From Rosellinia necatrix (taxonomy: Eukaryota; Ascomycota; Sordariomycetes; Xylariales; Xylariaceae), in assembly GCA_021209875.1 (NCBI GenBank), contig JAGYVD010000001.1, positions 4,526,001-4,590,000 of the forward strand: 64,000 bases of DNA. Direction: 5' to 3'. The position numbers and the translations under genes were made by a program. The notes below the pieces were generated by a model. That model was not told the origin of the DNA. It did no database searches and saw only the letters and a list, made by a program, of their open reading frames with translations. Positions 33,464 through 46,194 of this stretch are shown here, piece after piece. Within the stretch, counting starts at the first letter, position 1. Each line of letters opens with the position of its first letter.

Positions 33464-36174
33464 TTTGGAGTGGATAGCCGACTTTGTAGGCCCCTCCGGC
33501 TGAGCACCGAAGTTTATTGGATTCTTGGGAACCGGTAGTAATTTATAGGAAACAGGATTAGATGCTGGTGATACCCTCCCCCACACCACGAAGCATGACC
33601 AGACACAACTATGGACCGAACAAGTAGCGATAGCCAATTTATTTCGGGCGATAGGCGAGAATAGAAGCTCCAATCTGCCTCTTTTTGTTCATTTATTACA
33701 TGAATCAATTTGGTTGCTTTGCTTTCACTCGGCAGGTGGTTGTCAGCCAGGCAGCTTGATTACGCGTTTGTGGGGGAACTAACAATCTTGCATAACTACC
33801 CGAAGGTTAAAAGACTCCATCTGGCTTGTAGTCAAGTGTCCCCAAAGCGCCAGAGCGTTTTCGAAGGGTGTCACGAGAGTACACGAGAAGGTCTATGCAT
33901 TCATTTAGTAGTATATACATATGTTTATCTTGATGACACTACATGTCTTAGATCGTCGGTACGGTTCATTCCCTCCGTAAGTGGTCTGGTGATTCTCTTA
34001 TTTGTATGACAGACCAAGGTCTATCCCGACTTCATTTAAGCTCACCTTCTCTGTACCTATAGCCTAAGACATCGAAGCATGTAGAACCCAAACCCTCATT
34101 GCCGATACCCCATCTCATGAGTGTATATTTTGAGAACCGTCAACCGCGAGCTGCGTCATATCATAGGTGCAACACGTGCAACATCCGTATTATCCACATA
34201 CTACACTACTACGTAAGCACAGAGTGTTTTATATCCCCAGTAACCCACTAACCATAGTGTGTGCCTTTGCCCTCATGGAGACGAGCTAGTTGAATTGAAT
34301 AGCTATGCAACTAGAAACGAAAACCGGTACTAGTAGACAGTAAAAACGGGTCTTTCTTATGTCAAGCTATGCTGCTGGGGCGGGTTTGATAGGCAAGCGG
34401 GCCGGTGAATGCTTCGACAAGTTTATTGGGAACCCTGGAGGATGGTCTGCTCACTAGTTCCAATCAGCAATAGGGATGTGTGTCGTATGTACGTAGTATG
34501 CACACATACGCAAACAGCCAACAGTGCATCACCGTCTCGCGGTGTTGGCTTGTTTGTCTGTGAGCACCTATAAATAAGCCTGTGCTGGGGAAATACCAGC
34601 TTTTAAAAAGCCCAACTTTCGTGATTGGCTTAGTAAACCTATGGTGTAGAGCGATAGATGGATGGTCCTCTTTAATTAACCCCTTTTTTAAAGAGAAAAA
34701 AAAAAAAAAGCTTCATAATTGAAGGAATTAGGTACGTGTTTGTGGTCAGGAATGCGGTGAAGGGTTGTCTCCAAAATGCCATGCTTGCTCCAACGGGAAG
34801 GGGAGTGACAGAGGCCAATGGGTAATGGCTGCTAACCCCTGCACTATGCCTGTCTGCAGCAGGCATCCGCAATACCCCACTCGATACCTAGTGTAATTGC
34901 CTTTGTCGAGGTGGATAACCATGTACCTACACTAGGTATGTACTGGTCTGTGCTCCTACTGCCTGCAACCCACCTCAGACAATTGGAAATCCTAGTTCTG
35001 CTCTGTAGTGTATAGGTCCTGCCTATTAATACCTACTTACCTCTTAGGCAACCTACTTAGAAGAGGTGGTGACAGTCACACAACAGAGGGGTAAATGAGG
35101 GGTAAGTATGCAGACCTCAGAGGGGGTATTGCGGCTAGGTACTTTACTGTAGTATACGTTTTTATACATGAACCCAGGAACCAGGAATTGACAAGGTACA
35201 AGTACCTACTGGTCCAGTGAGGAGAAAGTATATTACCTGAATAACCTTAGGTAGATTCTGTCGTGCGTAGGCATATACTAGGCCATTTGCAGCATCAATA
35301 TGGGTGTTAATAAGCATAACCAGATGGAGGGAAATAAAATGCACCTACTCTTAAATTGAAAATGCAACGTGCTTATGCCAGTGACCACATAATGACTATG
35401 CAGCCGTGAAGCGAGTATAGCATACAGTAAGTCGGACGGCGCGCTAAGACAATAAGTGTGCCTTTCTTACTGGAGAAGGCGCTGCGGAATCGGTGAATAG
35501 TAGGTTAAGTATCCGAATGGCTGAAGAACCTGGAAACATCGGGAAATTCTAGGTCCTGCCCAGCCAATGACTGAGGCCCTATGGTCGGAGTTAGGGATGC
35601 CCCACCTGCCGCCGCCGCCGCCGTCGCTCTGATTGCCCTCAATCTGACAGCAGAAGATCGTCCTCTGACATCGTTTTCCCCTTTTCCCCTTGCCCTTTCT
35701 CTATTCCCGTCCCCCCCCCTTCACTACTCCGGCCTCAATTCTCCGACCTCACTTCTCCGATCTCCTTTCCCTTTCCCTAGTTTATCCATAATAGCATATT
35801 TAAGTTATTTAGTGTGCCGGTGTAGCACACTCCTGTGGTCTCTAGTACAGTGGAAAAAAAAAAAAAAAATCAAACCACCCACGTTCTTACGACCCAGACC
35901 TTGTAGCCCTCTTTCTTCCTCTTGTGTGTGCATGGTTGCTTGGTGAGACCCTTTCCCGTTCCCTCTTCCCCCCTCGCATTGGGCATCACTGTTGTATCGC
36001 CTTGATTCGTACTCACATTTGACACCACCCAACCTATTATATATACAAGTGAGGAGCGAGGACTTGCTAACGTCTGCTGAAAGCCGACCTTCCCCTACCT
36101 CACTCTCTATGTCCTGATTTACCCTGGACCCTACACCTCTCGATTTTGAACGCGTACTAGCACCAACCGCCACA
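33464..36174. other. Intergenic: long region upstream of met13
   Basis: About 2.7 kb without a credible gene. Includes A runs near 34695 and 35853, a pyrimidine-rich stretch at 35670-35790 and scattered CCTAC motifs. The final 300 nt probably form the met13 promoter and leader. Confidence 0.5.
36038..36045 (+). promoter_or_regulatory. TATA-like box upstream of met13
   Basis: TATATATA lies about 130 nt before the met13 start codon, downstream of a pyrimidine-rich promoter segment. Position fits a TATA box; no start-site data. Confidence 0.4.
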
Positions 36175-38091
36175 ATGCATATCAATGATATGGTTGCCGA
36201 CGCCGAGAGGACTGGCGAACCGTCCTTCTCGTTCGAATACTTCCCGCCCAAGACCGCCCAGGGTGTACAAAATCTCTACGATCGGATGGAGCGCATGTAC
36301 GATTTCGGGCCCAAATTCGTCGACATAACATGGGGGGCTGGTGGACGTATTGCCGAACTTACCTGCGATATGGTGCTACAGGCCCAGACCTTTCTCGGCC
36401 TCGAGACATGCATGCACCTGACGTGCACTGACATGGGCGAAGAAAAGGTCAATGATGCCCTGCAGAGGGCATATAAGGCTGGCTGTACCAACATCCTCGC
36501 TCTCCGTGGAGACCCCCCAAGGGAGAAGGAGAAATGGGAAGCTGCAGAAGGCGGTTTTCATTACGCGAGAGATCTCGTTGCCCACATTCGTAAAAAGTAC
36601 GGGAATCACTTCTCCATTGGCGTTGCCGGTTACCCCGAGGGTTGTGACGACAACAAGGACGAGGAGTCGTTGCTGGATCATTTAAAGGAGAAGGTTGATA
36701 TGGGTGGCACCTTCATTGTTACACAGATGTTCTACGACGCCGACAACTTCATTCGATGGGTTGGAAAAGTACGGGAGCGGGGGATCAACGTTCCCATTAT
36801 CCCCGGTATCATGCCCATCGCCACGTACGCCAGCTTTTTTCGGCGCGCAAATCACATGAACTGCAAAATCCCTGAAAAATGGATGGCTGCCTTAGAGCCT
36901 ATTAAGAATGACGATTCCGCTGTTCGAGAGGTCGGGAAGATCCTCGTTGCCGAGCTATGTCGCCAGATTATGTCTGCCGGTATTGTTCATCTCCACTTCT
37001 ACACCATGAACCTAGCGCAAGCTACTCGCATGGTTCTTGAGGAGCTGGATTGGTTGCCCTCCTCACAGCGTCCCCGGCAACAACCTCTTCCCTGGAAGCA
37101 GTCGCTCGGTTTTGGGCGTCGCGAGGAGGATGTTCGCCCCATCTTCTGGAGGAATCGTAACAAGTCTTACATCTCCAGGACACAAGAGTGGGATGAATTC
37201 CCTAACGGTAGATGGGGTGATTCTCGATCTCCTGCCTTTGGTGAACTTGACGCCTATGGAATCGGTTTAACGGGATCGAACGAATTGAACCGCAAGAAAT
37301 GGGGTGAGCCTCAGTCCATCGATGACATAGCAAGTCTCTTTGTACGATACCTACAGAAGGAACTGGATTCTCTACCATGGAGCGAGGCACCTCTCTCAGG
37401 CGAGGCTGTGTCTATTAAGGACGACCTCATCAAACTGAATTCACGTGGGTTTATCACCATTAACTCCCAGCCCGCCGTAGACGGTGTCAAATCGACACAC
37501 CCGATCTATGGGTGGGGGCCGTCAAACGGATTTGTATACCAGAAAGCCTACCTAGAGCTCTTTGTACATCCCAAATTATATGGTGAAGTGGTTCGCCGAA
37601 TCGAGGGCCACGAGACTCTCTCATATTACGCCGTAAACCAGGCAGGGGCTTTTGCGACAAATGCGCCTTCAGAGGGGCCAAATGCTGTTACCTGGGGGGT
37701 TTTCCCGGGCAAGGAGATTGTCCAGCCCACCATTGTCGAAAGCGTAAGTTTCCTGGCCTGGAAGGACGAGGCCTACCGACTCGGAAATGACTGGGCCCGT
37801 TGTCATGACGCGAATAGCCCCAGTCGCGCCCTAATCGAGGGGATTATGAATAAATGGTACCTGATCAATATCGGTATGTAGTAGTATCCAGTGGAGTTTG
37901 CTGGGCGTCATCATGCTAACAGCATTCTAGTGAACAATGATTTCCACGACAGCAGGACTGTATTTGAGCTGTTTGACGGATTGGAAGTTCCCAAAGAGGA
38001 CCGTGACACCCCAGCATCTATCTCAGTCACGCATACCAACGGCATCAACAGTACTCACAACGAGGTAAATGGCGTTGCGGCATTAACGTAA
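36175..38091 (+). CDS. met13: Methylenetetrahydrofolate reductase
   Basis: MTHFR reduces 5,10-methylene-THF to 5-methyl-THF, the methyl donor for methionine synthesis, using FAD. Two exons, 36175-37873 and 37931-38091, flank a 57-nt intron (GTATGT, CTAAC, TTCTAG) and give 619 residues, close to yeast Met13. The N-terminal TIM-barrel catalytic domain has SFEYFPPKTAQGVQNLYDRM, FVDITWGAGG, LGLETCMHLTCT, ILALRGDPPR and VTQMFYDADNF. A linker with EEDVRPIFWRNR leads to the C-terminal regulatory domain, with INSQPAVDGV, HPIYGWGP, AVTWGVFPGKEIVQPTIVE and SFLAWKDEAY. The intron falls in YLINIVNNDFHD near the end. After it is a short poorly conserved tail. Similarity is closer to Met13 than Met12. The start has A at -3. 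Confidence 0.96.
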
Positions 38092-39088
38092 ATTTCCATA
38101 ACGATTCAACGACTTGGCGCTTTTCAGGTTTAGACATTTTCAACAAGCATACGGCCCGGTAACATTGGCCACGAGGATTCAACTAATTCAACAAGCATGT
38201 GCTAGAGGCGTTTGGGGGGTTTTTTTTTCAACAAAAGGTTTCAGAACAGTAGGCTCATCAACTGGCTGGAAACAATACTCTTAAGGCCTAGAGTGAGAGG
38301 TTAAATAAGGCTGCATGTATATCTCAACGATACCCCGGGGCTTGGATTTCGAGTGGTGATGGGACTCACACACAAAGTAGACAAATGTGGTGAAGGGACA
38401 GACCTCAACCGTCTGTTCCACAAGGATTTTGAATAACTCAGGGCGCCAGCCAACTAGCTATTCGTTGGCAATGGGGGTTCTCTAACCTGTGCATCCGTTT
38501 GGACCCCCTGTTGCGCAATGGATGAATACACAAAATTTTCTGGCTGACATTGTATGCTGCGGGCCATGTCGACACTTATCATCGTTTTGTCTTCTGGTGA
38601 TGAAGCTATGCGAATCAAGTGAGGGGATTGACTGGCTTTCTGATTATCAACCAAGTTTAATACGTACCTTAACCCGGGTACGCAGGTCTAAAGTGGGTAA
38701 AGCACTAGATAGGCAATTATTACCAGTAGTTTAAACCTAATACCTTCATCCCCAACCGAGGATCTCCCGCCCCTAACCCAAGCGCTCCAGACTTGAAGCG
38801 GAGTGCGCTGTTCAACCATCTCATCACGCCAGACCCGCATCACCATTGTTGCAGTTTCAGTTCTACCTCGACAACAGTTGTATCCTTGTATGTTTGATAA
38901 GAGTGAGGATATCGTCATGCGCAATATTCCCATTTAGGCACCAAGCGATCTCAGCCCACCCCGCTCACGTAGCATTACGACCGTTTCCATTGCATTGCAC
39001 TATTGTCAGCTTACTTGCTGTTGTTGGCCCCGTCCACCCATCCTCGTATCTCACCTGAGTACTTACCCCTCGGCGTTGTCCGTCCCGT
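38092..39088. other. Intergenic: between met13 and the molybdopterin-binding-domain gene
   Basis: About 1 kb between two genes on the same strand. Holds a T run at about 38219. No gene seen. Confidence 0.45.
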
Positions 39089-40471
39089 ATGAATTCCCGA
39101 CTCTCGCAACTCGCACGCCACTTTCCGGGACCTCGGGCCAGTCTTGGCTATACCTTCGCCGCTGTAGGCTCGCGACCTACCGTCAGCGGTGTTGCATCGA
39201 GAATCATGGCTTCGGCCACAACTGCAACAGAATGGCGAGGTGGCCGCACGATCCACACCGCTGCTTGCCTAATTATCGGCGATGAGGTTCTCGGGGGAAA
39301 GGTCGGTGGTCCTCCTTATCGGCATCTGGCCACAGAAGGACAGGCTGACTTTATCTGTGTAGACGGTTGATGTAGGGCGGCCCCGTCACATCCACTCTTG
39401 GCTGTATATTGATGTTAGTGCCGTAGACGAACTCAGCCTTCATGGCCAAATGGTGCTTCTCTCTCGGCATGGTAAGATATGATACGTATTTGTGTGCTGC
39501 ACTTGATTTTCGGTGATGGCGAGACCTTGCCTGACCCGTGTGTGCACCACAGAATTTAAAGAGGATCGAAACGATTGAAGATGACGAAGAAGATATCGTC
39601 GAAGCTGTACGGAGGATGAGTAACCGGTACGATTTCGTGGTTACTAGGTATGTTCTCATAAAAAATCCCTTCCCAATCGTCTGTGGCAAATAGTGTTCCG
39701 GGCTGATGCACTTGACTCCTCTAGCGGAGGGATAGGTCCAACGTGGGTGGCTCTTCTAGCCTATCTGGATGTGCTATTTCCAGGACTCACAATAGATTAG
39801 GCATGACGACATCACTTATCAATCCATAGCCAAGGCGTTTGGGTTGCCGCTGAAGCTCCATGCCGAGGCATATGAGCGAATGAAGAAGCTCAGCGAACCG
39901 CACAAGTCCCAGGCGAACTTTAGCTGGGATGTTGATTCGCCGGCCAAGACCGCGCGGCTACGAATGGTCGAGTTGCCCATTGACGAATCCCGCGATCTAA
40001 ACAAACAGGCACTGTTCCCCCGAGACGAGCTGTGGGTGCCTGTGTCTGTTGTCAACGGAAATATCCATATCCTCCCAGGTGTCCCTAGATTATGTAAGTC
40101 TCGCGTTTGCAATCCAGGTTGGCAAGCCCGCTTAACCAGTGGCTATAGTTGAGGACTTGCTGGAAGGCCTGAAGCCATTTATTGTTGATCGGCTCGTGGA
40201 TCCCGAGGGCAAAGGCATATGCCGGGTGATCATCTCGACCCCGTTGCCCGAGAGTGCGGTCGCCGGATATCTGACGGAACTTGCGGCGAAAGTGGCGCCG
40301 AAGGGGGTCAAAGTTGGCAGCTACCCTCGGTGGGGGAAGCAGACCAATTCCGTCACCCTCGTCGGCCGCGACAGGGACTATCTGGAGAGCTTGGTGCCCG
40401 ACGTGCTCGCCAATGTCGAGGGGAAGCGGGTCTCTACTGAAGGAGAGGACGATGAACCTGAGCAGCCATAG
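39089..40471 (+). CDS. MoaB/CinA-like molybdopterin-binding-domain protein, possibly mitochondrial
   Basis: The fold (MoCF_biosynth) occurs in molybdenum-cofactor enzymes, CinA and the N-terminal half of FAD synthases, where it may act as a nucleotide pyrophosphatase; the role in fungi is not settled. Six exons fit: 39089-39301, 39427-39471, 39553-39647, 39725-39742, 39801-40093 and 40149-40471. They give 328 residues with every junction in frame. The domain motifs are ACLIIGDEVLGGK, TNSAFMAKWCFSLGM, NRYDFVVTSGGIGPTHDD and NGNIHILPGVPRLFEDLLEG. The first about 45 residues are rich in Arg, Ser and Ala without acids (MNSRLSQLARHFPGPR), like a mitochondrial presequence; an alternative start at MASATTATEW would remove it. 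The donor of intron 1 (GTCGGT) is weak, and two residues usual after GGK are missing there, so exon 2 is least certain. Confidence 0.82.
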
Positions 40472-43400
40472 CAAACTATAATATCCATCACATGTGTTTT
40501 GGGTTTATGACCGTGCCGAGGCGCTGCGATAGGCGGAGCAGCTCATCCTTGGCCGGAGGGTTGCTCTGATGTAGGTAGTACTCTGAATAACTACTACGTA
40601 GGTCCAACTGTCCCTTGATATAAAGCTATGGTCGGGTGAGCTAATAGCGTAGAGGCAGATCGCATCGTCTCACGTCCTGTCAGCCTGTCGGCGTCTCGCT
40701 AACATCGGACAATTTGGTCACTTGGGGGGTGGTCCCGTCCATCGGGGGTATTCTTGGCGCCCGAACGGTTGCTAGACTCAGAATGGCCCCCTTGACACCG
40801 TCGAGATTATGAGTTGACCCAAGCGTTGCCGCCAAGCGTTGTTAATGCCCACTCATTATGGATCATCTCCATCCTATCGTCCCTATCCACCTGCAAATTC
40901 CACCCACCCCATCCTATCCCACTACATAAATCGCATGTAGTGTACAGTGCCTCTAGCCCCCCCCCCCGGTCTCCATCCCTCTAAACTAGAAGGTCCGCAC
41001 GCAGCGTGCATTGCATCGCCATGCATGAGAATGTCAACGGCGACGCAGAGGTTTATATTTATCTCTTCGTGTTGTTTCCGGGTATGCACATTTGTTTGCT
41101 TCCCTGTGTTTCCGCAACATGCAAATCCGCGACGCCCCCGGGCTTCTGGAAACATGGACGAATAAACAATCTACACCGAAGAATGGTTCGAGAAGGCCAC
41201 CCAAATTAAGAACAGGCCCACCCCCCCAATTAGCCTCCCCCCCCCCCCCCTCTTGCCGACGTCGATATAGGCTTTGCCATGATTGGTCCTCTGCTCCGTC
41301 GGCTGTCTGCCATTCAGGGGTTTTTCCTCGTTTGTCCCCCACCACTCCCCAAATTCCTAATACCTTTGCGCACTTATTTGCTGGTCCTGTATTTCAACTG
41401 CTGGTTCTGTCGCCAAAAGAGTAGGTCGGTAGGTCGGTAATTCGACCGTCACGGCGGCCGAGCTAGACTAATCAGGTAGCTTCTTGGGTGAGGAAATGAG
41501 GCTCATTTCGTTCGCCAGCGTGCAATCGGCCTGATAGGCATTGCTGTTTGTTAGATACCCACTCACGCTTCTCATACTTGATACACCACTACACTACATT
41601 GAGAGCGGGCTTCTGCGGTGCCGACCTAATTATACCTGTACCCCAGGAAGTTGAGTGTCTGTACACTAATGGGCAAGACAAACGGGTAGACAAGCGATAT
41701 TGTTCTAAATTTCTGTGTACCGACCCAAGTGTGGACGACAGATGTCACGATGCAGACGGCATTTCCGATAAGTATTGGCCTATGTTATGTAATTCTTCAG
41801 ATCTTGCATACCTCCTTGTAGTGTAAATCTAGCTACTGTCGATATCTATCCATGTCGTGTTTGGCGCTTTTACTCACTAATGTATGTTACGCAGTAAGTG
41901 AACCAAATTGGCTGCCTTTGTCTACACATTCGACAGGCGGTAACGTGTTGCTACTCTGCTCCTATACAATGTAGTGCTTATACTGCGCCCTAGTATCTGG
42001 GTTAGGTAGGCCCTCAGTATGTATTATCCACCTGCTAGTTAAGCTTAGCTAATATACACTAATTGTGTAAGTTGGCGAGAAGCAGAAAGGAGGTTGGCTC
42101 GGAAGGTTGCATCTAGCGATAGTGCGCAAACAACATTCTTGTACCGAGTGCTAGTTACTGCCATGTTCCAGTCCAAGTAGTGATTCAGATGCCACTGTGC
42201 GTGCGGTTTTGTGACCGGAACAAAAGATCGAAGACAGAACAGCCAGCTGGTTTGTCTCACACAAGAAAAGCAAAACATGGGGAAACACCACCACTGATAT
42301 ATACCACTATTACGACGCTGTATTCACGTCGTGCATCACAGATGCATCTAGCTGGCTAACGCGGATTGCATGCCTCCCTGGAAACGGCAACTGATGTGTC
42401 TAATTCCATGCAAGACAAGGGATAAGAGACGCATACATATGTACGTCCACCAGATGCGATAGACAATATGCGTTGTGTTCTGCTGTCAACGGATTCCGAA
42501 ATGTGCAACTAAGCTCACCAACCCTGCCGCTACCCTCCACCCCGTGGTATATTCTAATATACCTAGTCGGCGGCGTCGTCGTTGTCGTCGGCGGCGGCGG
42601 CAGCAGCGGCGGCGGCACGGGTCTAAATCTGGTGCTGATCTGGCGACAGCGGCATCGAGTATGTGCTACACATGTACCGTAGTACCTTTCGCTGCCCCTA
42701 TTTTTATATTAGGCGGTCGGTTGCAGTTACATATAGACCCTTGAAGGATTCCTACGGCGAGATCGGGCGTTATATACACATACAGAGCATACCTACAGCA
42801 GATACCAATGTGGGTAGGTGGTCAGTGAGCGTGTAGATAGATGAGTACTTGCTCACCCACACGACAAGAGCTCGTCTATTTGTAGTGTGTCTTAGACTAT
42901 CGTTCGAATAACATACATAGTGTAATAAATGTATGTAGTTACACGGAAGCCCACTAAAGTAATCGCAAATAGTTACCGTGACTCTTGGCCCAAAATAGCA
43001 TAGAGGGGAATAGCTGATTGCCATGTTGAATCTAGTGTCGCTGATCGTGCTTGGATGTTACAGTTACAGTGTGCTGCCATCGTTAGCGTTCTGATGTTCT
43101 GATGAGTAGAGTGAATAGGTAGGTAGGTACCTACCTGCCTAAGTAGCACCCCTGATAGACTAAACCTGCCCATCGTACCTACCGGAGGGGTCTACCTGCC
43201 TTGCGTACCTGCCCTGCCTAGGTACTGGAGGTACCGTCGGGACCGTCGGTACTTTACTTGGGAAGGTGAACCGTTCCGCCTCCACCCCCCTTTAAACCAC
43301 CCACCACCTGAAGAGGCGCTCTGGGATGTCGCCAGTCGCTACACTAAGTACTAACTACCCAGTACTAAGTGACGGGACCATCCAATTAGGTAGGAGGAGC

Positions 43401-44241
43401 CTAGGCGGATCAAAGGTTAGTGAGCTACCACACTACGCAGGTAGCCAATTATCGCCCCCTTCCCTTCCCTCGCCCTTCCCTTTCTCAACCTTGAACTCTT
43501 CGACTTCGCGTTGAACTTTTGCCGCACACTGTATGTAGTTACGCTTACCTTTTACGGGTAGTACAACCTCTCCCTACGATCCCAAGAGCGCCATCCCTCT
43601 TTCGGAACTCTATTTTTCCTGCCCTCTTTCTTCTCGGCTTCTTCCTCTTCTATTTTTCCTCTCTGAATTCCGTAACGGTCAGAGGTCCCCCCAGTCCATT
43701 TGCCCCCATCCTTTTGACTGCCTGCGTGCTTTGTACTGTGGTGTACACTGCCCGGATAGATTGACCACAATCCCCCTGCGCCACCCAGGCAAACCAGGCA
43801 AACCAACGCGGTCAACCTCTTGAGTCTTTAGTGCTCGATTCGTCGTGGCCGGCCGGGTCCAAGAGCTCAGGATCCAGGAGAAGAGAGGAGCACCCATACC
43901 ATATCCACACGTACTAGTAGCATAGGTGCTAGTATCCTTGACTTACCTATCTCGTCCGCACTAATTGATCCCTGGACCAGCGCCAGCCAGCAGCCCAAGC
44001 CTGGGACAAAGTGACAACAACAAAACCATCGTGCCCGTTCTTCCTGGCAAGCCTCGCCTCTCCAACGCAACGCTTCACGTTGGCGCGCAAACATCTTCCT
44101 CCCAACCAACACACGCCTCCTCGTCTTTCCGCCTACGCTTTGCCTGCCGTCACGCGACGATAGTCTCTGCAGTCAACCTCTACTAGACCGAACGCCTGCC
44201 GCTGGGACACTGGCTAGGAGGATTTCCTCGTCCGGTACACA
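40472..44241. other. Intergenic: long gene-poor region upstream of the Ras gene
   Basis: About 3.8 kb. Contains C runs near 40962 and 41240, a GGC/CGG repeat at 42568-42616, TAGG/CCTA tracts at 43116-43140 and around 43180-43235, and a pyrimidine-rich stretch at 43450-43680 that is probably Ras promoter. No supported gene. Confidence 0.5.
43116..43140. repeat. TAGG/CCTA palindromic tract
   Basis: TAGG units pass straight into CCTA units (AGGTAGGTACCTACCTGCC), giving an inverted repeat of about 10 bp per arm. Confidence 0.7.
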
Positions 44242-45121
44242 ATGGCTTCGAAGGTATGTCGAGTATCGCGTAAACCCCCGTTGGGTGCCTATTCAATTGG
44301 CGCCTCGCATCTCCCCGGGCATCCGTGTCGCTGACGCTCCGTCCTCTTAGTTTCTGCGAGAGTACAAGGTGGTGGTTGTTGGCGGAGGTGGTGTCGGCAA
44401 ATCGTGCTTGACGATCCAGATGACGCAGGACCATTTCATCGACGAGTATGATCCGACTATCGAGGGTATGTCGCCAGATTTCCGTCGCATCCGCCCCTCC
44501 CCTCCCGTGACCCTGACTTAACTTGGCGCCCCCATTAGATTCGTACCGAAAACAATGCATTATCGATGACGAGCTCGCCCTCCTCGACGTTCTTGATACC
44601 GCCGGTCAAGAAGAGTATGCTGCGATGAGGGAACAGTACATGGTCAATGGAGAGGGTTTCATGCTGGTATTCTCGATAAATTCTCAGGAATCGCTTAACG
44701 AGATCCATGCTTTACATAAGCAAATCCTGAGAGTCAAGGGCAAGCAGGAGGGCGATCATTTCCCCGTCGTCTTGGTGGGCAATAAGTGTGATTTGGAACA
44801 CGAGCGTGTGGTCACCAGAGAAAGTAATTATGATCACCACCACGTCCTATTCCGCTAGTTGAGCTGACCACCATCTTTGTAGCGGCCGAGCAAAGCGCGG
44901 CCGAATTCCGATGCCCCTATATCGAGACGTCGGCCAAATCCCGCATCAATGTAGAAGCATCATTCTTCGAAGTGGTGCGCGAGATCCGGAGCTACGACCG
45001 CAACCTAGGCGGTATGTCAGCAAACAATGGTCGGGGGAGTGGTGCCAACGGGCCGGACAAGATGGAAATGACCGATGGCGAGGCGGAGGCAGGCTGTTGC
45101 TCGAAATGTGTCATCCTATAG
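44242..45121 (+). CDS. ras1: Ras-family small GTPase, Ras1/RasA type
   Basis: A membrane-bound signalling switch; fungal Ras proteins control cAMP/PKA and MAPK pathways, growth and morphogenesis. Four exons, 44242-44253, 44351-44465, 44539-44823 and 44883-45121, give 216 residues. The first coding exon holds just four codons (MASK). G motifs are intact: P-loop GGGGVGKS, switch [27 protein letters not shown] and ETSAK. The hypervariable tail ends in CCSKCVIL: a CaaX box (CVIL) with nearby cysteines available for palmitoylation. The last Leu would favour geranylgeranyl over farnesyl. [14 protein letters not shown] matches the Ras1/RasA rather than the Ras2 type, although switch-adjacent residues ([21 protein letters not shown]) differ somewhat from canonical RasA. 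A possible further donor at 45013 need not be used, because reading through stays open to the CaaX box. Confidence 0.93.
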
Positions 45122-46194
45122 TGACCTAAACCCACCCCGAACACAGAGCTACCCGAACCATAACGAGACGGGCGTCTACATGGGCGTCGGACCTGTGTCA
45201 TCACTTCTATTTCGGCCCGCTATGATGGATGGCCTTGGCGGCTTGAACGACGTATATAAGCCTATGTCGACATGCCCATGCATGATAAAAAAGGAGTCGG
45301 ACGGATTTTTCTGCCAGGTTTTATGGAATGAGCAATCAGCAATCAGCAGCATCTGGCGGAAAGAAACGCCTAGGAATGATGAAGCGGTTATCAATCGTTG
45401 GGGGTTTATGCCGCTGTCACCGTTTTTACCGGGTTCGACAAGTTCGGCCTTGGACAGACGACAGAATGTTTCGTTGGGAGGCTGCTCTAGCCAACAAGTG
45501 ATCAAAATGAGATCATGGATATCTCCCATCCGGTCTTTTCATACCTTTTGTAATGTTCTTTACTTATTTGCGTCGCAGTCTTCTTGTGTTTCAATCATAG
45601 ATTCACCATTCAACGACCATGGGTGCTATTCAAAGTCAACTTCATCTCCACACCCCCTTTGCATTTGAGGTGTCCATGCTCCGTGATGTGTGTGTGCATT
45701 AAACCCCTATCTAACCCGGCCGGGCATGCTGGTATAATGAATAATGGTAGTTTATCCTGTTGCGAATCTTAAGGTGAGTGAACCCGAGCAAGAGCAGGTC
45801 ATAACGAGCTAACCAAGTGTAATAACCAATGGACAAGAAAACAATGGCGGTGTTTACTCCGAGCTGCAAATACCACGGCTTTGTCTTGTCACTACATGGT
45901 TGCCACGGTACAACCGCGGGTAGTAGTGAATGTGTTCGCGGTTCAATACTAGAGTCGGAACCAAATCGGTTAACTATAATATACGTTGCTATCTGCATCA
46001 CTCGAATATCTACCTCTCTTCGTTCCTATCTAGAAGTCCACAAGGTCTACCAGATTTACTCGATACACCGACACCCAACCACCCTCCCACCAACCCATTC
46101 ACTCACTCAACTCACTCAACTCACTCACTCACTCACTCACTCACCCACCTTGCATCATATCCAGTCACACACAACCCAACAGTTCAGATACAGC
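45122..46194. other. Intergenic: Ras 3' flank and leader of the Cys-rich gene
   Basis: About 1.07 kb. The frame of the following gene is open from 45829, but composition before 46195 is repeat-derived (HSLTQLTQL-like), so I treat it as leader. An ACTC repeat lies at 46099-46144. Confidence 0.5.
46099..46144 (+). repeat. (ACTC)n tract in the leader of the Cys-rich gene
   Basis: About 11 ACTC units interrupted by two CAA steps, ending 50 nt before the chosen start codon. Confidence 0.8.

Noticed and set aside
41548..41826. 92-codon frame with seven cysteines, considered as a small secreted protein
   Set aside because: No signal peptide and no conserved spacing; likely chance in a gene-poor region.
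45829..46194. N-terminal extension of the Cys-rich protein from an upstream ATG
   Set aside because: The extra residues come largely from the ACTC repeat and carry no cysteine pattern; the downstream ATG is a better start.
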